In this document: piece by piece, positions 25,565 through 37,800 of the stretch
Position numbering within the stretch: the first letter of the stretch is position 1
Layout: each line of letters starts with the position of its first letter
Origin: Acanthaster planci
Lineage: Eukaryota > Echinodermata > Asteroidea > Valvatida > Acanthasteridae
Direction: 5' to 3'
NCBI RefSeq assembly: GCF_001949145.1
Contig: NW_019091376.1
Span: 1,730,314 to 1,794,313, forward strand
DNA: 64,000 bases
The notes under the pieces: model-generated
Databases searched by the model: none
What the model was told of the DNA's origin: nothing
The model's input: only the letters and a program-made list of their open reading frames with translations
Position numbers and translations under genes: made by a program

Positions 25565-27157
25565 GACATCATCTTAAGCTGTTGTCTCAGTTTCCTCTAT
25601 TTTGTTGCCTCCTGCATGATTGCCTCAGCTAGTGCTGCCTATAACCGGACATTTATAGTCGCTGATTGGACTGCCAGAAACAAGCTCATAGCTGGAGTGG
25701 TGAGTAGTTGTTTTGTTGTGATAGGAAGTAAGGGGAGAGCCCTCTCCTCTGATTGTCACCTGTCCTTTCAATTTGAGGTACACTTTCCTGCCATCAGATG
25801 CCATCAAAGCTTCCCCACGATGGCACCAATTTTGTCCCCCAAACTTAAAAAGTGTAGGAATAACCTCGCCGTTGTAACCTGTCTCCAGGGTTTGTGAAGT
25901 TTGTTTGTTCGTAGAATAAACCATTACACACAGTAAACTCTCGATAACTCGACCTCCAGAGGTTTGGATAAAAAATTTGAGTTAATCCAGATTTTGAGCT
26001 GATGGAAGTTCCCAAGTGTTGCCCACACATACACACACAGTGCACAAGTAACCCTACTTGCCCCATTGGAGATGTTATAAGCAATTATTTTCTTATGTCC
26101 AAGAATAAATTTCTTCTAAAAATCATCACTTAGCTGACATTTTATGCTTTTGTTCCATAAAATGTTCTATTCAATTAATGAATAAAACATAAACCACGCA
26201 TCCAAACTGTGTACTTTTTTATGACAATTCTTTCGTTTGGTGCTCACTGCGGCGTGCTCACTTGGCCAGGGCCGGCCGGGCCAGCCAGGGGTTTTCCTGT
26301 TTGGCCAAATAATCGTTCCTTTTTAATCGCTTGAGGGCACACCATTTTGCATTTCAAACGTTCAAGCTTAAAAATATATATATGTATTTGTGTGTTTTTG
26401 TTTGTCTTTTCATTCCCTTATCCTTCCTTTTTAATAAAATTCGAGTGAAATTTGGCTACACAAAACAGCATTTCCAGCATAGCGCCAGGAAGGCATGTCA
26501 GTCTCAGCATTGGGCAGGCGGCAGCAGCCAGGCTTTAGCCACAGCATGCACAAAGCTTCCTTCAGTGTGGTCACATGTCCACCGTAAAGAATAAATGATT
26601 GGACAGCACGCGTGTGGGCTACATGTACATTTGGGCCGCGATGGCAATCAGGCTCGCTTGAAAGCCAGGATTTGTTTAGGTTGTAGTTGCGACGAGTCGA
26701 TTATATGGCATTCATTGTCAGTTATTTGGCAGCAGTCATTTTGGAGTTAAGCAAATATAGTGTGGGTATTTCAAGTTACATAAAAGCCTTTTCTTTTAGC
26801 AGGAATGAAGAATGTTTCAAGATACGTGGAGTTTCGAGTTAACCGACTTTAAGTTACCCGGAATTTACTGTATATACTTTGTGTAAAAGTATGCATCTAG
26901 AAACATGTTGTGTTTACAAGCTTATCCTTTTCAAACGTAAAAACTACTTTAATGTATCAATGTAATAAAGTGTAATGTACCCCTGTAATTCTTGGTCCTT
27001 CCCTCCCCCCTCCCAGGTCCTGGGCTATACATGCTCCCTCCTCTATGCCGTCCATGTCCTGGGCATCCATATTCGCTTCAAGAGGAGGGTCCAGTTTCGT
27101 CACCAGCTCCTGCAAGTGGACTCTGGCTCTATTGACTCCATACAGCCGGAGGTGTAG
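25565..27157 (+). CDS. MAL/plasmolipin-like MARVEL protein, 3' exons
   Basis: Two exons with clean GT-AG borders: 25565-25699 (45 codons, phase 0 both sides) and 27017-27157 (46 codons plus TAG). The first encodes a membrane helix (IILSCCLSFLYFVASCMIAS), a short extracellular loop with an NRT sequon, and the start of the next helix. The second completes that helix (LGYTCSLLYAVHVLGIHI) and ends in a basic then acidic cytosolic tail. The intron falls at AGV|VLGY, the place where human MAL is split at AAV|VFSY as I recall it. MARVEL proteins are four-helix membrane proteins that sort vesicles and organise lipid rafts and junctions. Which subfamily (MAL, MAL2, plasmolipin, CMTM) cannot be fixed by eye; MAL fits best. 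The upstream exons are listed separately. Confidence 0.75.
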
Positions 27158-27471
27158 CTGCAGCCACAGCAGCCATGTGCAATGATAGTTTACTTGCCAT
27201 TACAGAAAATCGTCTTCAGTGGAAATTTTTGTTCTCAATGTTTGACGGAAATAAGGGTTAACTTTTTGGTGGGTATTCGGCTCTGGGTACTCTTAGGTAT
27301 TTTTCAAGCCTGTTGCTGGGTTTTAGCTAGTGCATTAGAACATGAAAGACAAAGGAGTTTATTGTCTTAGAACTACAATTTAAGTTTGAAAGATTTTGAT
27401 CTTTTGAAGATTCAAGTATCCTAGAATGTATCTTTATTGTGTGCAATAGACCACTGAAATATATATCATGG

Positions 27472-27602
27472 CAGTGGTGTATCTAAGGGGAGAGGCATGG
27501 GGGCACTATTTTAACCTATACTGTACCCATTGCCCCCCCCCTCCAAAATATGAGGGTCCCCCATAGTGCCCCCTGCAATATTTACCCCCGGTTACACCAC
27601 TG
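27472..27602. mobile_element. hAT-type MITE with perfect 8-bp target duplication
   Basis: The ends are CAGTGGTGTATCTAAGG and, on the other strand, CAGTGGTGTAACCGGGG. The interior is G/C-run rich and has no coding capacity. It is flanked on both sides by TATCATGG (27464-27471 and 27603-27610), an exact 8-bp target-site duplication as made by hAT transposases. CAGTGG-type termini also fit hAT. A second, longer member of the family lies at 56033-56229. Confidence 0.85.
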
Positions 27603-29939
27603 TATCATGGTCACACTTATTGTAATACAGTTCCTCTGTGAATAATTACCTCCAGGTGTCTTCAACTGTCTTTGTATTGGACAACTAAATTCTATTCTGA
27701 GTTTTCTGTGAAAGATTCCACTGGGGACTTAATGTCGTTTGGATGTTGAAACAATTGTTGAAACAAATGCCGAGTGCCTAAGAGGCAGATTTTGCTCGTC
27801 AAGCAATTTCTGCTGATGGTGTAACCTGGAATGACACAGTGTAAGGGCGCAAAACTTAACTGCTAGGCACAAATCAGCCATGAGCTACTTCAGAGCAGTA
27901 TATCCATACCAGGATATTGATCAGCGATCTGAAGGAAACTTGACAAATTTTTGTTCCCAACTCCAATGCCTTGACTTGGGCTCAATTTCTCTGATATTCT
28001 TCGCAGCGACATCATATGCTGGGCAAAAAAACAAAACCACAAAAAAAATTTGCCAACCAATTGGCTTGTTTTCTCATGGCTTGTTCACAGCCAAGTATGC
28101 TTACTGCATGACTTTGCTAAGTAGCATGTCTTCTGCCCTGCAGCTTTGTGAAATGGGTCCCTGTCTGGCATGGCAAACTAAAAAAAAAAAGGGCCACATC
28201 ATACAAATATTGGGAGATCTTTGTCGGGAAAACTACCTTGGCTGTTTTCCCAGTGACGTAGCCACTGTATGTACATGTACATATAGCTGCTTGTGGTGGC
28301 TGCCATGTCTGGCATGGCACATAATTGCAGATGCTTCACAGATTCTGTCTGCAGTCTGTAGGCCTGCCTCGGGGAATGCTAACAAACTTTAGGCTGCTTT
28401 AAAATTCTAGGGAGTGAATCCTGGCAAGTCAGACCACTCGTTAGAATTCCAAGATTTAACAACGGGCCTGGGAGTGTTAAGATTATTTCAGATTTACCTC
28501 GAAATCTGAATGTTGAAATGAAAAGAATAAAGGAATTAACATGTGAAATGCTTTTTGAGTTGCTGGATGTCAAAATGGTGATCCTGCCAGCAAACGGTAA
28601 AGGGCCTTTAATGATGGCACGCAATTTTGGCTGGTCTTTTGCCACAGACCTAGCTGCATCATTGACAGATTTGACCAATTTTACATGATGTAATCAAGTC
28701 GCCTTCTCACCATAACCTCAGTGTTGCTGCACAACGAAATCAACTTTTATGTTCAGTTTCATTTGGGTTGAAACAGTAAAAAGGTGGTAGCAGTGTGGTT
28801 GAGCTTTTAGATTGTTTTTTAGATTTAGAGTTGCAAAGGAATAGTTTTATACAAAAAGACAATTTGCTATTTCTGAGTGGCCATAGGCATTGCCGTCCAC
28901 TCCAAGAAAGTCATCAGGGAAGTTGCCAAGTTTCTTTGGTGTTGCATTTTCACTCATGTCAAAAGCTCTCAAACTTTTTGAGTTGACTGATCAGGATTCC
29001 GGACTGATAAGGATCATTAATGATTGGTGGAGTTCTTGTTTAAATGTACTGTGCTCTTTTACGAAGTAAATAAAAAAAGGCAAGTGCTTTATTTATTTAG
29101 TTAATTATTTGTTTGTTTTGGTAAAACTCCCATTTGAAATATTTTGGTATCTCAAAATGAAGTATCTTGTGAAGTACCAAGTTTTGAGAACATTCCAAAA
29201 TTGTACAGTATTAATATTTGAGAACTAATGTATATAGACGCACTTGTGCACAAGTAAAGAAAATAAATGTGTCTTTTTGTGTTATAGTTCTTCAGTTTTC
29301 CCAATTGCATTAGCCCTAGTAAAAAGATCATTGCCCTTGTTGGTTTGGCAGGTGTTTTTATTTTACCATTAATTTCCCATCCTCGAGGGCTGTAAAACAA
29401 TGAATTTGTTGTCCGGCCCGGTGTTTAATGAAGTTTTTCTTATGCCTGCCTATCCTAATATTTCACTTAGAGAGGTTAGGTTTTAAAGGCGGACAGAAAG
29501 GTTAACAGAAGAACCAGTTTCCTCTGTGGGAGTGGTTTATGATTCCTACATGGGAAATTCATCATGTGCAATATCTTAAAAGGTGCATCATGGATGGTTA
29601 TTGCAGTTTAACACTTATGATTAAGAAAAGATAGCATGTAGGAATAAATTTCAGCCTTGGGCTTCATGCCCTTTAACCCTTTTTCAAAAGAAAGAAAACA
29701 GTTTCAGTATTCCCTGGATCAGCATTTGTGAAATCTTTCAAGATCAGATCCTCAGCTAAATGTGAGCCCTCATATAGCAGGATTTTTTGGTTACTGTTCA
29801 ACTGAATTTCTTTTTCCTCTTGGCAAAAATGTAGCCTCTCACAATTGGAAGAGAAAAAAAAGGCTGGACTGATAAAAACCATTCAGCTGCCCATGCATAA
29901 GGTGTTATCTGAAAAACAATTTATATGTACGACTTGGGC

Positions 29940-30255
29940 ATCTTGAGATCCAAATTATTACCCAGGAGGCCCCAAATTGCGGGCCTATAGGGGGCGGCTA
30001 CATTCAGAAATGTACATTCCATTGTTTATCTAGTTTTATTTTTGTACATTTTTGTATCTTAAGTCATTTTTTATCTAGTCTTTTTCTTGTATTTGTTGAC
30101 ATTTTTATGGAGACCCTCTCGACAGTGATTGAGTTCGCTTTTCCGCTATCCGTCAGGGGCGTCAGCAAATATTGTTCCCATATGTTGATATGTATCAGGT
30201 TTTATATTTTGTGTTGGTTTTTGTACCCTGAGAAATAATAAATGAAATGAAATCT
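29940..30255 (+). repeat. Possible LINE 3' untranslated tail
   Basis: This segment is non-coding and T-rich. It ends with GAAATAATAAATGAAATGAAAT, in which TGAAA units repeat, a common way for CR1/L2-like LINE copies to end. The 5' boundary is a guess and no ORF2 remnant is visible upstream. Confidence 0.3.
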
Positions 30256-31792
30256 GTAACTAGTGGGGGGGAGGGGGGCATGCATGCAGGGACTTGATTG
30301 CCAGGCCCCTCTCTCATTCAGAAACTGGCCCCAGTAGTAATGAGTGCTCATCATTTGGCATGAGACACTCTGCAAGATTACAACTCTGTTGGCCTTGTCT
30401 GGTTCCATTGTTCTGATTTATCTGTCTCATGGCATTTTGTTTAGTCTTGTTTGAAGTTGTCATGGTCTTTATCTGGTCTTTTCCTTCTTCCAGAATCTTT
30501 GTATGTTTTCTTTGGTGGTGGTGGGGGGTTGACTGATTTTGCACTCTTTAACAAGTGTTGGCAACTCTAATTTCATTGTCGAGCCCTGAGGTTGTATTTT
30601 TATATCCCCGATTCTCCTTTTATCTCCATATTCTGATTTCTCTATCTGTTTCATAGCTACTCTTTGTGTGCCATTCTTTGGGGTGTTTTGTTGTCATGCT
30701 CTCGTCCCCATCCTTCTGCATTCAACCTGTTGTTTCTGATTTTCCTTTTTGGAGGTAAAGCAGCCTGCTTTACCACTAGACACCACTGATGGAATGGGGG
30801 AGGGGACAACAGGTGCCACAGCCTGGCCCCAAAGGAGCAAATTATTCTGTTGCTTGAAAATGAGAAGAATAGTGTTTTGAGGGGACCATTTCAATTCCGT
30901 TCCCTCCAAAAGCATGTAAAAGACTCCAAAGTTTAGCTTCACCCCTCACGGGCCCTAAAAAACTGACAAAATTTACCAAATCTTTTGGGTCCCTGGAACG
31001 GTTTTTGCCCTTTTGAAAAAAAAAAAAATTAGTTTCAGGCACGCCAGACGCTCAAAAGTCGCTGCTTTAAAACTGTCTGACCCCATATGCAGGTCTGTGT
31101 ATAGCTGAAACCTTATAGCATTTGGATGGACAATAAAATGAAGTTAGCAACAGGGAAATAAGGATAGTGACCTGGAGGGTTTGGCACATGTATGTGTAAT
31201 GCTGACCTGTTTCAGTGCAAGAGTACACTCATCTGTTTTGACTTGCCCAGGTTTTTTTTTTTTTAATGTAAAGATCTATCCTGACAGTGAGGCCCACTTT
31301 CTGGTGAACTACTGCCAACAAGAACGTGTTGGCTTATCAATTGACTGGACTTTTAGTTTTTAGTATCTGCACTGATAAGGGAAGCCAGAGGTACAGAAAG
31401 TCAGCAATCTCACCGTTCATGGGTAGTTAAATGATAGCTGTGGCATATATCATTCAGCAAATGCACACTGTATGGACAGGAACTTTTGTCCTGGCATAAG
31501 AGTAACTTAACACCCTGTATATAATTTGGGCATGCTGCTATTGTCTGTTTAGTCCAACATGTTGCTGTTTAACACTTAAGTGTATAATGAATAACTTTTT
31601 GTACCTCATTTGCCATCTTATTTTATTATTGCAATAACAAAGTGAAATTGCACAGTCAGGTTTTTGTGTCAGTCAAGCTGTATTTTATGCCATGAAGATT
31701 TAACTGAAGTGGAAATGCACACACCTACACTTGAGGTTTTGACACAGTAACTTTTGGATTTCCCCTTTGTCCCTTGCCTTTGTGACATCCAG

Positions 31793-31965
31793 CGTATTGC
31801 ATCATTCTACACTTCATGTACATGTATATCGTTGCATGCATTGCAGCTTCAATTTACTTACTCTTTGTCTTGTACCTAATGTGTGCTCTGTGCATGGCTA
31901 TTCAGGCCCGGAAAAGCTGCATCCTAATGATCCTGGCTACAGCCGCTAAGAATGTAGGCACCCCG
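31793..31965 (+). other. Orphan hydrophobic exon candidate
   Basis: The frame through 31816 stays open over this interval and encodes a membrane-like stretch (IVACIAASIYLLFVLYLMCA) followed by ARKSCILMILATAAKNVGTP, ending exactly at CCG|gtgagc. Two acceptors are possible: cag at 31790-31792 is close but imperfect (agc), while 31903-31905 (ggctattcag) is good and would leave a 60-nt exon with 20 codons in phase 0. The RK ... AAKNVG part faintly resembles the 'RIxIAIxLIKEASKAVG' segment of SLC44 choline-transporter-like proteins. No partner exons were found, so a real gene is unproven. Confidence 0.2.
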
Positions 31966-32654
31966 GTGAGCCATCACCATGAACACATGCATGTACATGT
32001 GTACTCCAATCAGCTGTAGCTGAGTGATTTGAATCGAGCATTTGGAGCCAATCAGTGAGTGTAAATCCCCAACCCTGGGGGGGCCCACAGATTTTCAAAG
32101 TAAAGGTGTACAAAGCCTGACCTGCTGTGGTGGGCAGCAGGGCCCTTGTCGGCTGGAGGAATACTTGTCTCTAGTGTAGTTTTCAGCACCAGAGGGCACC
32201 ACCATGGTCAAAGTGGAGTGTAGTACAGAGGCTTTGGGGAAACCAAAGCCAACTGCAAAAATGTTAGTAGTTTGTGAAACAGAATTCCTGTACAAGTAAT
32301 CAACTGATTGGCGCCACCAGTAGCATACTGTCACAGCTGTTAGCAGCATTTCCACACGTATTTGCATTCAAGTACCAGCTGAAAGGCAACAAATGTTAAG
32401 AATGATGATTACTGCAGTTGGTTTTTATTGGTAACTTTTCCAAACTATACCAAATTTTTACAACTGTAACTTTTTTCCCCTTTAATTGTATCAATTTTTT
32501 TTATTTGGCCCAAACATCCATCAGATCAGTAAAAAAAAATGTTTTCCTAGTTAATTGTGCATTACAGCTTACATTAACTTTTAGACATTACTTATGCTGA
32601 GACCAGGCTTTGAGCGTATACAGATGGGAACTGGATCTTGGATCCCAAACAATT

Positions 32655-32880
32655 GGGTCATTCTATAAATTTGGGGTCCAAAAGTGTAATTTTTGTGACA
32701 CTGTTACATTTGACGTGGAAATATCAGAGGAATTGATTTCAAAATATTTGTTTGGCAGGTAATTTGCATTAATTCATCACTCTTGGAAATCAGAAAATTT
32801 CTTCTGAACTTACAAAATCATATATCAGATGTGACAGGGACATAAAAAAAATTAGACCCCTAATTTTTGTGAATCTTCGA
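32655..32880. mobile_element. Inverted-repeat element, gggtcattctataaat family, copy A
   Basis: It starts gggtcattctataaatttgg and ends with a decayed inverse of that end. Its interior (tttgtttggcaggtaattt, then cttggaaatcag) reappears in inverted orientation in copy B at 51629-51872. It has no coding capacity. The two copies establish it as a dispersed, non-autonomous repeat. Confidence 0.65.
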
Positions 32881-34979
32881 TAACCATCCTGCTTCATACT
32901 CCATGTACATTTTTGACACTTAACAATTGGACATCTCAGATTCTGAAATGTTCAAGGGGAAGGGGATCAGTCAACAGACATGCCCAAGTTGCACAATTTT
33001 CACATTAATATTTCATCACTTCCTGCCAATTTTGCCACCCCTATTTTGTGTACAGTACTGGCTTGGCTTTGCACACTATAAATATTTATGTATTTATTAA
33101 TGTTGTGTCTGTTATTTTCATAAACCATGTACATAGTCATCAAATATTTATTTCCTGTGTAATAGCAAGGAGCACAGTTACGAGTTTCGGACTGTTGAAG
33201 GATTGATGGAGTGATTGAACAAATAAACAGCGAAAGGGGCAACGTTGGACAATTGTCCCGATGACATTTTCAAATGAGTGGCTGCTGCCTGATATATACT
33301 TCATTATATTTGCATAATGAGTGGCGTATAGATCTGGAGAAATGTGCAGTCCTCAAACCAGTCTTTTTTGAATGCGCAAATATTGATGTAATGGCTGAAG
33401 AAGCCAAAATTAATATAAAAACCACAAATATTAAAAAGACGCAGAGTGCAAGCCTGTCATGTAGACAGTCGCCCATAACCAGAGGGAAAGTAGGAGTCAG
33501 TAATTTGATTGTTAATACCTCAAGAGGGCGGCAGATACATTTCATGTACATGTATTCCGTCCAACAATGTGTTTGATTGGGAAGTTGTAAAATTGCCTGG
33601 GGTGATTCAAACAAGTCCAGAGGTGAACTGATGTCCAGAGTCCACTGCGTTGCCTAACAGGGTTTCAGCTAGGATTTCACTTTCTGCCTGCCCTTTGCAA
33701 GGCAGTGTTCAAATCTTCCAGACTGCTTTCAAGCAACATATTTGGAAACTGATATCCTTTGGTGGTATCTGAATCCATGTTTTCTATGATGGAAGTATAC
33801 AGATTTATTCACTAGTGTTAAAGGTTTGTGAGGTAATGGGGGGGTTAAATTTTTTACAAGCAAAAGTTGCCTGTCCTGAACAGGTGGCTAATTGAGATAC
33901 TGTTAAACCATGGAGAAAGGACACGGGGGTATGAACTGCCCGGGCTTTAACATCTGGCAAATTACTGCTTCCTGATATGTCCATAGCCAGAGCGCAGCGA
34001 GCGCTTGCAATGCACCATCTGTTTCACATTTATAAGACCCCTTTGTACCCTATAATCACCATTGCAATGTTTTGCCGCTAATCTGCATCCTTAAAACTTC
34101 GTGTACTAAAGTATGGAAAATTGAATTTTCACGCATTTGTTGGTGCTCAGTATGATCTCACAACATCAAATTTCATGCTTACGCAGTTGCTTGTGTTAGG
34201 CAGTGTGCCGTAAATGTTCATGTGCAGCTATTGCCCTTAATGATCAGCTTCTTATGGAGTTGTTTTTGAAATAAATATCCGAGTTGTTCATAAAATTTTG
34301 TTTCAATTGAATTATTTTTATTATGGCTTTTATATGGAAGTTTATTTTACAAGATCTCATGATTGCTCCTTGTAATGAAATAGCACATTTTTTTAATGTA
34401 GCCAAATTCAAACCAAATCTTTGAAAGCTGAGGTTTTGAAGGGAGAATGGAATCACAAACTTTGCACGGACTATGGAAAAAGGTCATTCACAATGGCAGA
34501 AATAGGTCTAACATCAGGGATTTTTCTCTATTTCCTTGTCACAGTGATAAGTTGTAGTTAGTTGCGAGCAAAACACAGCAAGTATCGCTAGGATTTTACT
34601 GGTCCCACTTGTCTAGCTAGGCTGCAAGTTATCGGGCATTTTTGGAATGTTTTCTATCATTATTCAGACGCGGCGACGGCGATCATTAGCCCCGAGTGCC
34701 AGAGTTGTTACTCCTCTGTCCATCCTCCATGGTTAAACAGTTGATGTGAATCGCTATCTGTAAAATTTTTCCACATACATACAGAAATGTAAACTGGTCA
34801 AAATACTGAAGGCAGTTTTTTCTTTCCTCTGTTATTATTACAGATTAAGTGGATGATCAGCTTACATATTGGCGGGGGTCTTCACAAATGCATTTGTCAA
34901 TTGATATTTCCGTACCTGGTTCTACCTAACTCTACAAAGAATCGTTGAAGCACCACACTATGTTTTTAGCTGAGACCAT

Positions 34980-35224
34980 GGCCCAATTTAACGGCGCTGC
35001 AAGCAAGAAGAATCGGTGCTTACAGAGGCAGAAAATTCTGTGCTTACGGCAAACATATTTCACGGGTTAGCGAGGAATTTTGGCTTGTGCGCATGTGTAC
35101 ATCCCGTAACTAAGGATTCTGTGCTTAAAGGGTTAGTGCAGAATTTTTCTGCTAGGGCGGTTAGTGCAGAATGGAGATCATAAGCACAGAATTCTGCAGT
35201 AAGCAGTGCCTCGAAATTAGGCCC
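34980..35224. mobile_element. MITE with GGCCCAATTT-type ends
   Basis: The left end GGCCCAATTTAACGGCGCTG and the right end read in reverse (GGGCCTAATTTCGAGGCACTG) are imperfect terminal inverted repeats. Sub-terminal copies of an ATTCTGTGCTTA motif occur several times inside. AT flanks both ends, consistent with a 2-bp duplication, which would point to ISL2EU-like transposases, but a 2-bp match is weak evidence. It has no coding capacity. Confidence 0.6.
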
Positions 35225-36831
35225 ATCACAAGACCAGACAGTCCTGTCGCAAGTAACAGGGTGAATGGAAAAGAAATGCTTGTAGTGTGTAGATCATTTG
35301 AATTGCTTCTGACTTGCATTGGCCTGGTGATGGTCTAACGGGGTCTTAACTACAACAGAACTGCTACATATTCATGACAATCTTTAATCCTGGCAAATGT
35401 TTAAAGGCCTACACCGTGTTTTATCATCCATGATACCAAGAATGTTGATGCCAAAATATAGTTCAGTAAGTCAAGCTGGACTACGTGGCAAAGTCTTGGC
35501 AATAGAGGGCGCTGTTCATTTTAACAGGGTAAAGACTCCAAGTTATGACAATGAAGAGTTAGATCAAATTTTCATGTGTATCAAGTGAAGAAGTTATAAA
35601 ACACATTTTTAAACAATACATTAAATGGTCCAGGCAATACAATTACTTTACTACAACCTTGAAGATGCACCTTTGTGATTCAACAAACCTTATTTTCAAT
35701 TTCTGTCTTGCTACTTCAAAGGGTATTTTTTACGGCTTTTTTGGTTTGTATGCTGATCCAAATTTCCTAGTCGCAAGCAAAACTGTAATGTCATCCCAGG
35801 CACCAAGCGTCAATGTTGCAATGATTTCTGCACAAAAAGCGGCAGAATTTTTACAAATATTTTGCCTTTCTAAATTTCCATTTCTTCGATGATTTATTGT
35901 TAACTTTTTATCAGAAATGTTTTTGAAAAAGCAAATTTTGGGTTCAAAATTTGAATCTAAAAACAAGTACACTGAACAGTGTCTTCCCTCGTTTAAAGTA
36001 CATGTAGCTTTTATACATAGAAGATGATAGTGATGCCTAGAAAATGTTTCTGGAAAAAATTCATTGCAGAGGGGCTTTTAACCTTCCTTAATTGGTACTC
36101 TAAGACTACAATTTTCAAAATAACACTGGCATCATGTACTCTGACATGCTAATAAATTATTCCCATGTGCATAAAATTTGAGGCAAAAATTTCAGAGCCT
36201 TCTTACATCCCTGCTCATCTGTTTCACATACACTTTTAGACACAGTAACACAGAAAAAATCCTTGTATTCGTCCATTCATGTCATACCACTTCCTGCCGG
36301 GGGCATTCATGAATGTTAATTCTGCTGGGCCGGATTATTTTTCATTTTTTTCTGTTTTTAAAATTATTTAAAAATTCATCTCATGTGCACCCACACAAAG
36401 AACTGTCTGGTCTACTCTAATCTGACAGACGACATCTATTGACACCGAGTATTTCAGCCAGACCTGTCGCCTTGTAAAAAGAGCCCAGAAAGTGCGGTGT
36501 TGGCGTCTTTTCAATAGGGGCCAGATTAGCATGCAGCGGTACTGTGTTGTCAAGAGTGACAAATCCCTATATTGTGGGTAAGGCAGTATGCTAGTGGGGA
36601 AGGAGGTATGGCAAACAATACTTGGCACATTCACCAGTCACTAATTGTGATCGTAACTATGTGATGAAGATGACTGTACAATATAAACTGCAAAGGACAG
36701 ACAAAAGTAAACTGAGGGTAAATGAATTGGGCTAAGACTAGTCTAGGTTATTCACCCTCCAATATCCTCTTCGGTGCCTCCAACAACACTAGTCTTCCAC
36801 TCAAGTCACTTTTTGTGTACCACTCACAGTA

Positions 36832-37164
36832 CTAGCCCTGTCTCTGCTTGTGGCGCGGATGGGTCTTGCATATGACAAACAGGCGGCCTTTCCTTCGGAC
36901 AAAGTAGCAATCTTTGCACCGCCGCTTCAAAGAAGATTTCGTCTTGAAAGAGTTTGTCAGCTGTGTCAGAGGAGACGGCGCCCTAAGGAGCAGGCTTCTG
37001 AGAAAGGGACTCTGTGACCCAGCTGAACATTTGGAGATTCCACATGCTCCTAACAGGTTCTGTTGTAGCAAACTGAAGCCAGGATTTGTCAGCAGTGCGT
37101 GAGTGGGACGTGTTCTGGAAAACATCCCGTTCAGTGCTGGGGCAAGTAACCTCAGAAGCGACAT
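36832..37164 (-). CDS. MRPL36: Mitochondrial ribosomal protein bL36m
   Basis: A 110-codon frame that lies in one coding exon. Residues 1 to about 70 are basic and hydroxyl-rich without acidic clusters, as expected for a mitochondrial targeting sequence. The C-terminal 40 residues are the bL36 domain: C83-x2-C86-x12-C99-x5-H105 form the zinc ribbon, and the end PRHKQRQG is almost identical to the bacterial protein. It is a small component of the mitochondrial large ribosomal subunit. The ATG at 37164 is preceded by a good splice acceptor (cttccctcctcag, exon from 37183), so a 5' untranslated exon probably lies further upstream. A candidate donor (GAG|gtatgc, minus strand, at 39901) sits close to NDUFS6. 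The orientation relative to NDUFS6 is as in human. Confidence 0.93.
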   Translation of the reverse strand: MSLLRLLAPALNGMFSRTRPTHALLTNPGFSLLQQNLLGACGISKCSAGSQSPFLRSLLLRAPSPLTQLTNSFKTKSSLKRRCKDCYFVRRKGRLFVICKTHPRHKQRQG

Positions 37165-37800
37165 GGTGAATCTTCTCTGAAATCTGAGGAGGGAAGAGTC
37201 AATAAATGAAATGTGATCAGTGGTTTCAAAAGACTCAAAACAGAGTGCACCCCTAGTTACCTACTCAGACTTCAAAATTGCTTGGACTGGGCCTCAAAGC
37301 AATGCCCAAAAATGTACATGTACACCACTGAAATGTTGGGTGCAATCTACACAATTAGCATGATTGATCAATCATGCTATGCTACAGTGATAGCGCCTGG
37401 TCGTGATCACTGCTGCACAAAATCTCAGAGTTTACTTCCCCTTTTAACAAAAAATAAATTGTCTACAGCCATGAGTTAGGAAGAAAAGGCGATGGGCTGA
37501 TATGAGGGATTGACAGATCAAATCGTGATCATACAAGAATGAAGATCAGAGTTTTCATTCACCAACCATGCCAACTGCCAAGTAGCCCAAAGTAGCAGGG
37601 CTGCTACCTAGATGGAAATATCCAGGCCATAAGCTCATGACACATTTGGGGAGCTTCACATTATACCTCTCTCTCTCATGACATCACTTCTTACTGTTAA
37701 ACTGCCATGTGCATCAGTATGTTGGATGTCAAAGTTTCATGACGTACATCAGCTGTGCCATATTTGAAAGATACTTGGATCAACAAGACTGACGTGAAGT

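Larger units (their letters stand above)
27158..36831. other. Intergenic DNA with scattered transposon remnants
   Basis: No complete gene recognised. It contains a hAT MITE (27472-27602), a possible LINE 3' tail (about 29940-30255), an orphan splice-flanked hydrophobic frame (31793-31965), one copy of a repeat family with gggtcattctataaat ends (32655-32880), and an AATT-rich inverted-repeat element (34980-35224). The 114-codon minus-strand frame at 33270-33614 contains one hydrophobic run but no recognisable domain, and overlaps a plus-strand frame of similar length. Confidence 0.4.

Noticed and set aside
33270-33614. 114-codon minus-strand frame with one hydrophobic run
   Set aside because: It overlaps an equally long plus-strand frame, and neither shows a family signature or splice flanks.
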